DNA of 64,000 bases from Chlamydomonas reinhardtii (GCF_000002595.2 NC_057010.1:2815267-2879266); one strand, 5' to 3'. Positions 1 to 12,385 are shown, counted from the first letter of the stretch. Notes: generated by a model not told the origin, from the letters alone. Made by a program: numbers and translations.

Positions 1-230
1 GAAGATGGACGCAGATCCCCCCAGGCTCGCGGCCTGACGCGCGGCAAGCTCCAGTCCCCCCGCGTGCATGCCCGCAAATGCAGATGCATGTGCCATGCAA
101 GTTGGCCTTAGTACGCTCGCTTGCCGTCAGTCACTGGCCCCGCCGGTGTGCCGCGGCCGTTGCCGCGACCCTACAGCCCAACGCCCCCTCACCCGCACCA
201 TGCCACCAACCGCCCCCAGCAACCGCCGCA
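1..230. other. 3' flank of the pfkB kinase gene
   Basis: C-rich sequence downstream of the kinase stop codon. The long proline- and alanine-rich open frames here are a composition effect of GC-rich DNA. No separate gene is supported. Confidence 0.5.
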
Positions 231-2503
231 TCACACCATCGCCGCCACCGGCTCCGGCTTCGCCGTCGCCGCCGCCGCCGGCGACCCAGCCACCGCCGCC
301 ATGCCCACCGCCTTGGCACCCGCGCCCGCGCCCGCACCCATCACCGCCGCCACCGCCGCCGCCACGCCTGCTGCTGCTGCCGCCGCCGCCGCCGCGCCGC
401 CCGCCACCGGCTGCGCCGCCAGGATGCTATCAATCGCCGCCCGCAGCCGCACGAACGCCTCCTCGGGTAGCTCCGCGCCCTTGGCCTGGACTGCCTCTGC
501 GCCGGAGGCGCAGCCCGCCGCCGCGCACTGCTGCACGCTGCCTCCCCTCAAGTACGCCGCCAAGAAGCCGGCTGTGAAAAAGTCGCCGGCGCCAATGGTG
601 TCAACCACCTGCACGCGGCAGGCGGCGGCGGCGCCGTGGCCGCCGTCGGCGGCGCGCGCCACACAGCCGCGAGCGCCCAGGCTGGTCACGGCCACCTTGC
701 AGCGGCCGCCTGTGGGAGACAGCAGGAAGCGCTGCGCCGCCTCCACTGCGGCGTCAGTGTCCGGTGCGGAGGCGCCGTCGGCGGGCGGCAGCAGTCCCAG
801 CTCGGTGCAGAGCGTGACGGCCTCCTCCTCGTTGGCGAAGATGAGGTCGACCAGGCCGTCCTGCGGAGAAGACGGGGTTGGCGGGGTGGCGGGCTGGTGG
901 GTGCGGATGCGGATGCCGATGAAATGCACAGCTTTGGCAAGGGCTGCGTTGTGGAAAGCAGCCTGTACCTGGGCGCGCGAGAGCTTGATACTCCAACACA
1001 TCAGTATACACGCCGCCCAACAAATTGGCTTGGCACCACCACTTGGCCTAGCCATCCGCCCCTAGCCTACTCAACGTGTGCGCCCCGAGCCCACCAGCCC
1101 GCTCCGGCCCTGCCCACTGCCCACTGCCCCTTGTCCACCGCCCCACTGGCCAGCCCTACTGCACACCGCCAACCCACCCGCCTCCCCCCACCCCGCCAGC
1201 CCCTCCCGCACCCGCCTCCCGCCCCTCACCTTCAGCAGCCCCAGCATGCTGTCCTTGCAGTTGCGCACCAGCTCAAACGAGGCCAGGTCAATGGAGGTGA
1301 TCGCGCCCGTGGCCCGAGCCAGACTCATCATCTCACGAGCCAGCTGCAGCAGGATGACAGAGAAATGGGTTTTGTCGTCTCAGCTGCCGCCTACGCGAAA
1401 CATTACTTGTCACCCCCGGCCTGCGCAAACCCACCTGTTCGGCCAGACTGCTCCAACCCCGCTCCGTGCACCACGTTCACTCGCTCTTCCTCTAGCCTGC
1501 CTTCTTGCCCCCCCGCCCTCCCCCCTCTCCCTGCCCATACCCCCCTTCACCTCCCCGTTTCCCTTCCGTCTTCCCCTGCCCCTACCCTCTGCCCTTCCCC
1601 CTTCCATCTGCCCTCCCCCCTGCCCTTCTCCCTGCCCTCCCCCCTGCCCTCCGCCACCGCCCTCCCCACCTGCGGCCGGTACAGGCAGTAGCCCTCGGCG
1701 TGCAGCAGCCCGCAGCCCTCGCTCCAGCCCGCCGGCAGCTGCGCGCAGCTCCTGAGCTCCAGCGAGGCGCCCAGGCAGGTGCGCATGGTGCGCTGGCCGT
1801 CCGGCGTCACGAAGCACACGGCGCAGGCGGACGGCGCACCGCTGCCCGACTCCAGCAGCACTGGCGCCACCCCTTGGGCGGACAGCTTGGCTCGGTACTC
1901 GGCGCCTGTGGCGTCTGCTCCCACCATGCCCACGAAGCGGCAGGAGGCATGGCCGCCCGCGATGTTGGCGACGCCCTTGACCACGTTGGCGGCGCTGCCG
2001 CCGGGTATCCTGTGGGGGCAGGGGAAGGGCAGGGGAAGGTGGAGGGAGGGTGGGGACTGGGGACTGGGGAGGGAGTGGGGATGGGGATGGGGAGGAGGAG
2101 CAGGGCAGTAGGGGCGTAGGGCGCGGCGGCATGTGGGGCGATGGACAGAGGGAAGGGCGAGTGTCTGGCGTGGCGGTGGGGGGAGGGAGGGGGATTGCCG
2201 CGAGGAGGGATGGCGGCCGAGGCGCCGCGAGCTTGCGGCCGGGCTGCGTGCTGGAAGCCCCCCTCGCGCTTGCGTATGTCCCGCTCCGCTGACGGCGCCG
2301 CGAGCGGCGACTCACCGTGTGAGCTCGCTTTGCGTCGCTGCAGCCGCGAGCAGCTTCTCCATTTCCTCTGGCGCTACTGGAAGGCACCCGCCAGCCTCCG
2401 GCGCGACGGTCGCGAGCCATTCGGGCGAGACGCGTGCAAGGATGTCCATCACTGGGTCGCCTAGCCCAACAACGACTGGCGCACGGCCTTTTTCGAGACC
2501 CAT
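231..2503 (-). CDS. pfkB-family carbohydrate/nucleoside kinase
   Basis: A four-exon gene read on the minus strand: 2503-2316, 2009-1670, 1343-1230 and 860-231. It gives 423 residues with every junction in phase. The N-terminus has the ribokinase-type start VVVGLGDPVMDIL. The first pfkB signature (PGGSAANV, residues 65-72) is formed across the exon 1/2 junction. The second signature, DTIGAGDFFTAGFL (residues 301-314), supplies the anion hole and the catalytic base Asp307. The family phosphorylates sugars or nucleosides with ATP. The sequence resembles plant pfkB proteins of unclear substrate more than adenosine kinase or fructokinase, so no substrate is assigned. After about residue 355 there is an alanine/glycine-rich tail of roughly 65 residues that is not part of the fold. 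The start at 2503 is the first ATG ahead of the conserved strand. The gene diverges from the membrane-protein gene at 2930. Confidence 0.85.
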
Positions 2504-2929
2504 GGCTAAAGCTTCAGCGGGAGCAGGGAGATGCGCGCGCACACGAGCACAAGGCGACCCGCGAAAGGTGAACAGCCGGGGAACGTGGGTGCGCCGGCGC
2601 GCGTGTATTTGATAACCTTCGAAAGGGCTTATAGTAGACCGTGGCAGTAGGGCATAATGGACCGCCGAAGAGACAGTCGTGCTTTGGCTCGCTGGGCGTG
2701 CCAACGTGACTTTGTGCGCCCATGCATTGGATTGCATTGTGGTTGTCAAAGTCCCTCAACCGCTCACAGGAGCCTGCGTTCTAAGCGAGAGCGAGTCGGT
2801 CCGTTCGCGGGGTTTATGCCCTGTCAGGTGAGCTTGATCCAGGTCGCCCCATCCGTTTGGCCCCCGCTTGTTTGTGTGCCCGTTTTGGAACACCCCAAAC
2901 ATTCATATTAAAATCTTATTCTTATAAAG
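2504..2929. promoter_or_regulatory. shared divergent promoter region
   Basis: These 426 bases separate the start codons of the kinase (minus) and the membrane protein (plus), so both 5' UTRs and promoters must lie here. No clear TATA box was seen. The right part is unusually AT-rich (about 2895-2930). Confidence 0.5.
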
Positions 2930-5900
2930 ATGGAACGAGTGCTCAGCTCGGCGGGGACTTCCGTTTCCGGTCGTTCCGTTTTGCAGGCAGTCAGATTTGC
3001 ACGCCCAATACATGTAGTGAATCATAAAAGAAATAAACGACATGAAGAAGTAAACATGAGCCATGTAGAGCGGAACGTCGCCGTGCACGCGCAAGGTGGT
3101 GACGGCGAGCCAGCCGCACCGCCCCCGGCCGAGGGCAGGATCATTGCAGCATTAGTGTCCGCAGGTCTCAGCGGGACCTGCGCTGTCCTCGGAGCTGCAG
3201 CGGCGAAAATCGATTTGGGGTCGATGTGGCGCTGGTAAGAACGGCTGGTCGGGGACTGGCGATCGCCACGTCAGAAGACGAGTGCAGCATGGGGGCTTGA
3301 TGGCTTGGGGGGAGCGTGGGGCGCAAGGGCTGTGCGAGGGGAGCGGGGGGCCCGGGCTGCATGCCGTGCAGGCGGCGACACGGAGCTGAGAAGGGAGGTG
3401 TAACGGCTCGGATGCAATACTAATGGCACCAGGATCCATGAGGTGCAAGAATGCAACGGGACAGTAGGTACACCTCTACGTTTCTCATGGGTTTTACGGG
3501 GGCCCAGAAAGCGGCCTCCACTTCACCAACCCGCGCCAGAAAATCACACCCCGCACACCCGTGTCACTCCACCGGCCACCGTTTGTTCTCATTGTTCCAC
3601 TCCGGACACACCTCACCCCACCCCACTCCAACCCACGCCACCCAACCCAGGGGCGCTACCGACGACTTTGCCCTGGCTCTGGGTCTCGCCAGCGGCGTGG
3701 TGGCGCTGGAGGCTGCGCTGTTCGGGCCGCGCTGGGACCTGCTGCTGGCGGGCGCGGGCCGGCCGGGTGCGCGGCCGGGCGCAGTGGGGCTGCAGCTCAA
3801 GACGGGCGGCGTGGGCTCGCTGCTGAGCGCCGACAGCCTGGTGGCGGCGCTGGTGCTGGAGCAGGCGTGCTGGGTGGCAGCGCAGGTGGGAAGAGCGGGG
3901 AGGGGAGAGGGGAAGGCGGAGGGAGGTGGGGAGGTAGGGTGGGGAGAGCGGGGTGTTGTAGGGGAGCGGGGTTTGCCGGGGGTCCGGCGGCGCTCTGGTG
4001 CAGGTGTGCGGGATGCGTGTGCCCAGTGCGTGGGTACCGGTGGTGTGCGCCGTGCAGGGTGCCTGCCAGCAGTATGACCAACACCCAATGCGCGGTTCGC
4101 TGTGCGTGCGCCTGCAGGTTGTGCGCGGGCGCGGCGGCGCGCCGCCCGGCCCTGACGGGCGTGTCCCTCCAGAGCCTGCTGCGGCCGCGGTGACGGACGT
4201 GGGTCTGGTGCTGGTGCGGGAGGCTGCCAAGGAGCTGCTGCAGCGGGGTGAGCGGGGGAGAGATAGACGGGCTCCTGCGTGCGGGGTGGCAGCGACACGT
4301 GGGGAAGCGCCGGGGTAGGGAGCGTGGGGGTTATGTGCCCGGGCCAAATGAAACATTTCCATGTGGGGTGCACCTGCCCGGGCCCCACGGGGCGGCGGTG
4401 CTGCGGCGGGACGGCGGGGGGGGGGGGAAGTGGGGCTGAACTTGATGTGCGGCTTGCGGATTGCGTTTTGTTGCGGCCCCTTCCACCGCTCCGTCCCGTC
4501 TCCAACCCGCCTCCTCCCTCCTCCTCCCACCCACCCACCCACCCTCCACCTCACCTCCGCGCCCTCCTCTCCAGGCCTGGTGTTTACGTTCCTGGCCACC
4601 TGGCTCACCGACCGCGCCTTCGAGGCCGGCGCCGACGACCTCATTGGACTGGCCTCGGGGCCGCTGGCATCGGCACTCCTCAGCCTGGGCGGCGCCAGCC
4701 CCGCACTGGGCGCGGCCGCCGCCGCCGGCTCGGTGGCTGAGGTGTACCTGCCCGACGCGGTGCGCTGGGCCACTGCGGCCCTGGTGACTGCCAGCCTGGT
4801 GCCGCCGGTGCTGAACGAGGCAGAGGCACTGCGGCTGGGCGTGGCCAGCAACCTGGCGCTGGTGGAGGTGAGGGAGCGTGTGTGTGAGTGGGGAAGTGAA
4901 GGTTAGTTTCTTTCGATCCGGAAGAAACCAAGACCCAGAACCAGCCCACCGAGCGCAGAGGAGGCTCGGCCTTAACCTTCATCTTGGACGCTCTTGAGCC
5001 TTGTTCCTCGTATCGGCGTTGGCCGTAGACTGTAGACAATCGGCTGGCTTTCCATCAAGTCGCAACTCAATCCACCAAACTATAGGGGGCAGGGGCGTGA
5101 GGGGGCGTGAGTAGAAGCCTCAGCCTCAGCTGGGGTTTCGCGGAAGAAATCTGGCTGCCTATTGGCAGTGTGAGGGAGAGAGGAGTTGTTTCCGGCATTT
5201 CCAGCGGAGGACTGTGCAGAGTAGGCGAGAGGCACGCAAGGAGGCCTGGCAGCTAGGAGGCCGGCAGTACCCTGGCGTCAAACGGTACCGGGCCGGCCGT
5301 GCCTGGCCCTCACCTGCCGCCCTCACCTGCCGCCCTCACCCGCACGGCGCCCCCCCTCCCGCAGGTGTCGCAGCTAGAGGCGGCGGATGAGCGCATGCAG
5401 GCGGAGCAGGTGCGGCGGAAGGCCGCGGCGGCAGCCGCCAACGCGGCGGTCGCCGAGATTGCCGCCGCGTCCTCGCCGGCAGGCGCCGCGTCTGACGCGC
5501 CCGGGAGCGGCGTTGCTGACAGTGAGGACGGGTCTGGCTCAGAGGAGGGCGGCGGCGGCGGCAAGTTGGACGAGGGCGATGACGACGAGGAGCTGGAGGG
5601 CATGCTGCGCGAGTACCGCCTGGTGGAGGCGCTGGGCAGGTGTGGCGGTTGGGGTGCAGCGGGGGTGTGGGCACTGGGGTGTGGGCACTGGGGTGTGGGT
5701 GGGCGGGTGTGGGGTGCCGCGAGGGTGTGCGGGTTGCCGGGGTGTGGGTGCAAGATGCAGGGGTGCCGGCACTGGGTTGCGGGTTGTGGGGTGCGCCGGT
5801 GCAGGGTGCGCAACAAGCCGGCTGGAGCTATTGAGCTACGCCGGGTGTCGTGGCCACGGGATGCTGCAGCCGCGAACGTTGGTGCGTGTGCGTGGCGGCG

Positions 5901-6504
5901 CCAACCTGCTGGTGTGGGACACCCGCAGCGGCGCTCGTGCTGGCGCTCGGCCAAGTCTTCCTCTCACGCCGTGTCCCTTCACGCTGGTCCCTACTCCGTA
6001 GGTCCACGGCCACCGGGCCACCGCGGCTGACGTACGCGCTGACGCTACTGCGCGGCCTGCTGCGCTTTGGCTCCGTTAACCTGGCATTCGGTGAGTCACT
6101 CGCAATTCAAGTTACCAAACGGCCTGTAGGTTCGGCCTCTGCAGTGCAGCCGCCTCCCTGTCGGCGCCGCGCATAATACCGCGCCTTGCGATTACGTTCT
6201 TTGGCGCACGTGTCGCTCTGTAAGCACCTTCCGTCCGACCCTCCAGCTCCCACTCTTCGCCTCTCAAACATTCCGCCCCTCCCGCGCTCGCCTCCGCCCC
6301 TCCGCAGCCCTGACCGGCAACCTGGCCGCCACGCTGGCCGCCTCCGCGCTGCCCAACCTGCTGCTGCTGGCCTACGTGCGGGCAGGGCCCAAGGTGCTGC
6401 TGGAGCGGCCGCCGCCGCCCACGGGCAAGGCCGCCACCAAGCGGAGAGCCGCCAGCGCCGCCACGGCACGGGGGGCGGCGCCACGTGACAAGGACGAGCC
6501 GTGA
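2930..6504 (+). CDS. unknown multi-pass membrane protein, probably organellar
   Basis: Seven exons join in phase: 2930-3234, 3651-3885, 4118-4247, 4575-4867, 5365-5639, 6002-6090 and 6308-6504, giving 507 residues. The N-terminus is rich in Ser, Arg and Val and poor in acids, as in a plastid or mitochondrial targeting peptide. Six or seven hydrophobic stretches follow, for example IIAALVSAGLSGTCAVLGA, FALALGLASGVVALEAALFG, GLVFTFLATWL and ALPNLLLLAYV. Exon 5 encodes an alanine-rich, then strongly acidic segment (GDDDEELEG), probably a soluble loop. The C-terminus is short and basic. I do not recognise the family, and nothing in the neighbourhood gives a function. Exon 3 is the least certain: its acceptor at 4117 was chosen because it alone keeps the phase. 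Confidence 0.65.
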
Positions 6505-7471
6505 GGGGCAGGGCCACAGAAGAGATGACGGGGCAGGTGCTCATTGGGGTGCAGGGAAACGCGGTGTTTGCTGCGTCGATGGGGATAAAGCGCTAGTGTG
6601 CAGGCCTCCTGATAGTGTGCTCAAAGGTCAGGCTGAAGGGCGGCGGGCTTGCGGGGTCAGGAGGCGTGCTGTGCCGGAGACCGGAGTCCGAGGCAAGAAC
6701 GCGCACGTGCGGTGCTGCATGCGAACGAATGACGAGTGTGGTGGGAACGAATGCGTACGTAGACCAGAGCGGACGGCGGAGTGGGCTTGCAGGTGGCACG
6801 AGAGTAGGCAGTCAGTAGCGCAAGTTGCGAATTCACATGTTACCTCGTAACGAATGCAGTCTGTTTAAGCCCTAGCGGTTCCGCACTACTAGTCTCCGCT
6901 TTTCCGACATTATTTCGTGACTCGGGCTGCACAGTGCCTGCCGACTCCTCTCTGGGCTCCCTGGGTTGCTGGGCTGCCTTGCGACGACAATGCTCCGCAC
7001 TACCGTGTAATGTCGTTCGCCGGGAAAAGCTGCAAGTACTACGTGCCCGCCTATGGAACCCCGGGGAACGCTGAACAGCTCAACGGCACGTCAGGAAAGC
7101 AGCTGGTTATTGACGCTGCTGTAAGAACTTGTTATCCCGTCCGCAAAAACCCCGAAGGTCTTGACATCTCAAACTCTCAAAGCCTGCCTGCATTCGCATT
7201 TTTCTAGCGCCCCCCCCCCCCGGAATCTGCATGCGAGCACGAGGCATGGATCATCCTGATGGCTTAAGGCGTTACACCAGTCCGGGCGCGCTTGCCGCCG
7301 CCACCACACGCGCTCCAAGAACAAACACCAGCTCTTGGCACAATCCTAAACCCGCCAGCAGCAGGAGCAGCAGCCCGCCGCTGCCGCCGCCGCCCCTGCT
7401 GCTGCCAGCCCGGGGCGGCGGCGCCGGCCGCATAACCCACAGGTACCGCCAAACGGCTAGAAGCTAGCCGT
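6505..7471. other. convergent intergenic region
   Basis: Lies between the tail-to-tail membrane-protein and S13 genes and should hold both 3' UTRs. An open frame at 6917-7207 has no recognisable features and is not called. Nothing else is seen. Confidence 0.4.
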
Positions 7472-9307
7472 TTAGGACACCAGGGTGGAGGCGGTCGAGG
7501 ACTCGTACTTCCAGTTCGGGGGCAGCTTGCGCACGCGCTTGTAGTAGCGAGCCAGGCGGTGGATGCGGCTCTCCACCTGCAGGCGGGCGGAGGGAAGAGG
7601 CAGGGGCACACACAGGCACAGGCGGCAACCGGCGCGCAGACACGAAACAGCACGCGTCAGAGGCTTTCCACAAACGGGAAATCGGGTAGGGCCGCTGGGC
7701 TGCACAACAGATAGCGCCCGACCGCGGCTCCAGCATTGGGCAGGGTGGTGGTAACTGACTGGCTGGCGGCGCCACTAAATGCGGCTCCGGCGAGTGTGAT
7801 ATGTATCGCCCAGTTGCTTCTCTGCACAGTCCAGGCGCCGCTGAGCCACACCATTCCTGCCAACATGTATCCGTCCGCCGATGCTGTAGGCACAGCAACC
7901 CGCACACGAGCAACGCCGCGCCGCGCCCGCAGGCTCCCTGGTCGCTGCGGCTACCGGCAGCTGCCCGGTAGCCTGCAGCGCCATAAGTGCTTCAAGCATC
8001 CCCGCAGGCCCCCATGCGTCCGCAGGCATCCGGAGCCAGCTACGGGCGCTGAAGCTGCCTGTGCCATTGCTCCTCAATCAAGCGGCTGCGCCCGACAAGT
8101 AGCTGCTTTTCCTTGGGTTCTGAGTTCCGAGTCCAATAGTGCCCTGCCTAACCGACATTGTCGCGCGCGGACAACAGCTGTGTGCAGCACTGCGCTGCCT
8201 GGCCGCCTGGCTGTCCCCGCTGTAGCCAGCTTCCGGCCTCTAGACTGACAGCCACCTTCGGCACTGCCGCCAAGCCACCCAGCCGCCGCCAGGGTCCACA
8301 CGGGAGTGAGTTTGCAACTGCTGGCACCCGCTGGTGCAATGTCCAGCACCAGTGTGCCGCCGCACGCAGTCTCCTAGAGTGCATCAACCCACAGGCACTC
8401 GTACCATACCCATGCACGCTTAGTACTTGTTATCGCCATGTGCATGACTTCTGCCACACACCAGCGCAATTGGCGTACCCACACCACCGCCCTACCCCTG
8501 CATGTGGTGGACCCAAGCGCTCACCAGAATGAGGCGGAACTTGCCGTCCTTGTCCTTCCGGTTGCGCTCCAGGTGCTTGCGGATCGACACTGCGTCGTTA
8601 GCAGAAATGGCGAAGCGTCAGCAACCGCACGAGGCGGAACCGAGCGCTTGCCGAGGCACGAGGCCCCCTTGGGCCTGCTGCTCGGGCAGCTGCATAGTGC
8701 TCGTGGCGACTGCTGGGGCTCACCGGCCTTCTTGATCATGAAGTACAGGTCCTCAGGGATCTCGGGGGCCAGACCCGCGCCCTTCAGGATGCGCAGGACC
8801 TTGCTGCCAGTCACGGTGTTGATGAGAGGCACGCCGTGCTGGTCACGCAGCACGATGCCGATTTGCGAGGGGGTCATACCCTTGCGGGCGAACTTGCAAA
8901 TCATCTCCTGCACCTCAGCGCCGGTGGTCTTGCACCACCTGCAGCAGCGGAAGGCAGCCCGGACACAGCCATTTAGGCCAGGACGCACCGACCAGCATCA
9001 TCTGTTTTGCCGACCCGTCCCGCTCCTAGTGTCTAATTATGAGGACTTTGTGCCTCTGTCGTTATGATAACCCCTTGCCACCAGCCACCACTGCGACGAC
9101 CGCCGCACCGAGCCGAAGTCGGCCGGCGGCTTCCACTGCCACCTGCTCCCTTAAATACTCACGAGGGCGGAGACCGCTTGTAGGGGATGGCAGAGGACGC
9201 CTTGCCTGCAGCGCAGAGTGAAATGCCGGTAAGCCGGCGCGGTTCCAGCATCGGCCGCTGACATCGCTGCTTCGCTCACCCTTGCCCTTGCTGTGCATGC
9301 GACCCAT
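7472..9307 (-). CDS. RPS13: 40S ribosomal protein S13 (uS15)
   Basis: Five minus-strand exons (9307-9280, 9205-9163, 8938-8724, 8589-8525, 7576-7472) join in phase to give 151 residues, the usual eukaryotic S13 length. The protein starts [10 protein letters not shown] and continues with [26 protein letters not shown] and [12 protein letters not shown], all hallmark S13 segments. It is a small-subunit protein of the cytosolic ribosome that binds 18S rRNA in the body and platform. The last intron is about 950 bases (8524-7577), much longer than the others. Algal ribosomal-protein introns can host snoRNAs, but none was identified by eye. The gene diverges from the small membrane-protein gene at 9583. 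Confidence 0.96.
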
Positions 9308-9582
9308 GGTGGCGAGTCGTGTATGAACACCCGACTCAGCGGTCTTGGAGAGGGAGAGTCAAGGCGCGGCCAGTGCTCAAGTGCCAGGGGAGAGGCAAAG
9401 GCGGAATGGGGGCAAATGTACGACATGAATTTGTTACGTGCTGCCTGTTTACCCTACCCAATAATTTCTGCAGCGTCCTGGCATCTTTTGAATAACCCAC
9501 AGCGAACCTGACAAGCTTACGGTAGCTCAGCACGCGAATATTTACTTGGCATCCAGGCGCATTCCTTTCTCAATCCTTCACG
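9308..9582. promoter_or_regulatory. compact bidirectional promoter region (RPS13 / 74-aa protein)
   Basis: Only 275 bases lie between the two divergent start codons, leaving little room for separate promoters once the 5' UTRs are counted. No TATA box is evident. Confidence 0.5.
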
Positions 9583-10282
9583 ATGTCCGCTCCTGGTGGC
9601 CGCTTCACGCACCCGTGGCTCGCGCCTCTGCCTCCTGGCCGCGCCCGCGCTTACGACCTCATCTACAAGGTTTGCGCCACTGCGCTGATTGCTGTCTCCG
9701 CTTACACCTTCGTGGAGGTTGGACGTGGTACCTACTACGTGATGCACTCCAACCGCGCTCGTCGCGCGGCCGACGCCGAGCAGGTATGCACTGTGTGCAG
9801 GGGGAGGGGACGATGACGACAGCGTGAGGTCGCGACATCGCCACCCGCAACTTTGTGGCTTGCTCTCAGCATCCGACGGCTTTCTGGTTGACATCGGTAG
9901 AATGTCTGAATCTGCCGCTGCCGGCGCACGTTGGGGTGGCGCCACCAGGGCGTGCAACAAACCCCGAGCAACGGCTCAGCCACGTCTCCTGGACTCCGCC
10001 AACGTTGCTTCCGCTTCTGCCCAGTCTTGGTGTTCCCGTAACGCCGTTTTTGTACCGGCGGGACTTGCCAGCAGCCAGCCGCGCTATGGCTTTCAACATA
10101 TTACAGCTCTGACGGCAGGCCGGGAAGCACCTCAACCTGCGTCCATACTGTCTGGCGGTACCCGCCCCGCACCGTGCCATGCCACTGCCACTGAACCGTA
10201 CTGCCCCCTTCCCCCTCCCCGCCCGCGCTCCACCTCTCGCGCCTCCCTTCTGCCCCAGGCGCCGGAGTCTCGCAGCCAGTGA
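9583..10282 (+). CDS. small single-pass membrane protein, 74 aa
   Basis: Exon 1 (9583-9783) ends at a GTATGC donor. A pyrimidine-rich acceptor leads to a tiny exon 2 (10259-10282, APESRSQ and stop). The protein has a short N-terminal segment with HPWLAPL, then one membrane helix (about residues 31-50, VCATALIAVSAYTFVEVGRG), then a basic/acidic tail. Size and layout are like accessory subunits of respiratory-chain complexes, but this is inference from shape. I cannot name the family. Exon 2 is supported by phase and splice-site quality only. Confidence 0.6.
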
Positions 10283-10484
10283 GCCTGCACACGGCGGCTG
10301 CGGCGCAGACCTGCAGCCGCGAGCAGTGACCGACATACTGCAGCGCGAGTGCATCATTCTAGGGCAGACATGGCAGGGCTCGGCATGCGGTGCACGCGTG
10401 CATAGAGAGGATAAGTCAGGAAGGCCGGCATAGGGCAGCTAGCCCAGCATAGTAGCACCAGCAGTAGCGACAGCAACAGCGGGC

Positions 10485-11612
10485 TTGAAGCAGCGCGTGC
10501 GCCACGCCGACGTCCAAATGTTAGAGATGCGGTCCGCTGTGCTGGTCAGACTCAACGGGTCAGCGCAACAAGTCAGCTCGCGCGCAGGGTGGGGGATAGC
10601 CAGGTCCACAACGCGGCGGCATCAAGTGGCGCGGCTGCGGCTCTGCCGCAGGACAGCGGTAACGCCTGGGGGCAGTAGTGGTGGCACCGATGACAGCGAC
10701 AGCACGGACGCATTCGAGGCCGCGGGCGCGCCGCCGGCCTGGCGCGAGCGGCTGCAGCCAGGAGTCCAGTGGAAGGTGCAGTGGCAGGTGGGCGCCGGCG
10801 CCGCGCCCAGCAGCACCAGCGCCAGCCCCGCAGTGGGCGGCGCGCCGGGCAGCCCGCAACCGCCCGCAGCCGATTCTGGCCCTGAATGCAGCTCTGGGGC
10901 CAACTCGGGCGGCCCAAATACCGACTTTAAGTCCAGCTTTAAGTGGACGCGCTTCGACCGCGGCTCAGCCGTTCGCGCGGCGGCGCTGGCGGACTCTGGC
11001 TGGGATGAGGCTACGTTCGAGACTCGTCTGACTGACCTGGCCGCCGTGCTCCCCGACCTGCGCCGCCGGCTGCCGGAGCTGCCGCTGGCGGTGCTGCTCG
11101 CGGCGCTGCGCAACCCGCGCGCCGCGGCGGCGCAGGTCGTGACGCTGAAGGCAGCGCTCCCAGGCCTGGACGTAGGCGCGCTGATGCTGTGCCACCCGCC
11201 GTTCATGGACCCGGATGCCTGGCCGCCGGCGCGCCTGGCGGCGGGCGCGGCGCATGCAGCTGCGGTGCTGGGCGGGCAGGTCGCGGCGGAGGGCGTGCTC
11301 CAGTGGTACCCACCGCTGCTGGACCCAGAGCTGCTTGACGGCAGCGTGGCGCAGCTGCGGCGGCTGGTGCCACAGCTGGTTAACAGGCACCTGCCACCTG
11401 TAGGGATGGCGGCAGCGACAAACACAGAGGCGGCCCTGGATGAGCAGCTAGGTGGCAAAGGCCAGCCGCGGGGGACCCCTGCTGGGGCCAGAAGCAGGAA
11501 CGAGCCGGATTCAAAAGAGCTGGTGCATTTGCTAGGCATAGTCATGAAGAGAGCTGCGGGGGAGGAGGGTGGAGAGCGAGGCCCGGCGCCATGGTGGGAG
11601 GCCCCATTTTAG
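10485..11612 (+). CDS. mTERF-like organellar protein, single exon
   Basis: An uninterrupted frame of 375 residues. The first 60 or so residues are rich in Arg, Ser, Val and Ala and fit a plastid or mitochondrial transit peptide. A low-complexity Ser/Gly/Pro linker follows, then helical repeats from about residue 165 to 310 (for example LPDLRRRLPELPLAVLLAAL and NPRAAAAQVVTLKAALPGLD). The pattern of leucine/proline helices about 35 residues apart is that of mTERF-type repeats, which bind organellar nucleic acid in transcription or RNA maturation. The assignment rests on this pattern and is moderate. A start at the nearby ATG codons around 10518-10524 is equally possible. The C-terminal 60 residues are disordered. 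Confidence 0.55.
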   Translation: MKQRVRHADVQMLEMRSAVLVRLNGSAQQVSSRAGWGIARSTTRRHQVARLRLCRRTAVTPGGSSGGTDDSDSTDAFEAAGAPPAWRERLQPGVQWKVQWQVGAGAAPSSTSASPAVGGAPGSPQPPAADSGPECSSGANSGGPNTDFKSSFKWTRFDRGSAVRAAALADSGWDEATFETRLTDLAAVLPDLRRRLPELPLAVLLAALRNPRAAAAQVVTLKAALPGLDVGALMLCHPPFMDPDAWPPARLAAGAAHAAAVLGGQVAAEGVLQWYPPLLDPELLDGSVAQLRRLVPQLVNRHLPPVGMAAATNTEAALDEQLGGKGQPRGTPAGARSRNEPDSKELVHLLGIVMKRAAGEEGGERGPAPWWEAPF

Positions 11613-12385
11613 CAGCTCTCCAAGGGGCGTGTGCGATACCATCCAGCAAGACACGATACTCTGCTACTCATGTAAATGCATACACGCTACTTCGCACAAA
11701 ACAGCACTTGTCCCTCACGCATTTGCGTCTCGTGGGTGACACCAGGATGGCTGCTGCCTTAGATGTTGTCGGCGCAGCGGCGGCCCTAACGGCGGGCTTT
11801 CCTCCCGAGTGACGCACTTCAGCCTCTTGCTGCGGCGAGTCCACGCCCGCGGCAACGGCAACCCATGTAGTCGTCGGCGGCGCATTCAGCTGCCAGCCGC
11901 CGAATCTGCTGTATCCGTCGCTTCAGCTGCCGAAACTCTGGGTCATGCCACCCCAGCCACACGCACCCAGGTGCGCGCCGTCTCGAATCTTCTATCACTC
12001 CCGCCAGCATTGTGTGTTGTCTATTTGTCTGTGGCGTGTGGCCTGGCCGAGCGCCCCGGGGAACGAGGAGCACGCCACAGCGTTTCAGCTCGCCGCCAGC
12101 AACGTGCCCCCGCTTGATGGCGCTCACTTCACGGTTCGTCGTTCACCGTCAGCCTTCCGCAGCGGGATTATGGTAACGCGGCACTGGTAACGGGGCCGGG
12201 TAATCGTTTGCGCGCGGGCGACGTCCTTTCATTTTTGGGGCACCTGGGCTGCTGGGCGTAACTTGTTTCCCGGGGCTCAGCTCATCAGCCACGTGACTAC
12301 ACCAACCTGCCCCTTGCCATATCCCATCGGCCATCGCACGCACCTGCACGCACCTGAACAGCTCGTAGCACTGGAGACCAAGGGT
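11613..12385. other. unassigned intergenic DNA
   Basis: 3' flank of the mTERF-like gene followed by GC-rich sequence. No coding region, RNA gene or repeat could be supported. Confidence 0.4.

Noticed and set aside
68-1065. Long plus-strand proline/alanine-rich open frames over the kinase gene
   Set aside because: They are antisense to well-supported kinase exons and have pure composition-driven sequence.
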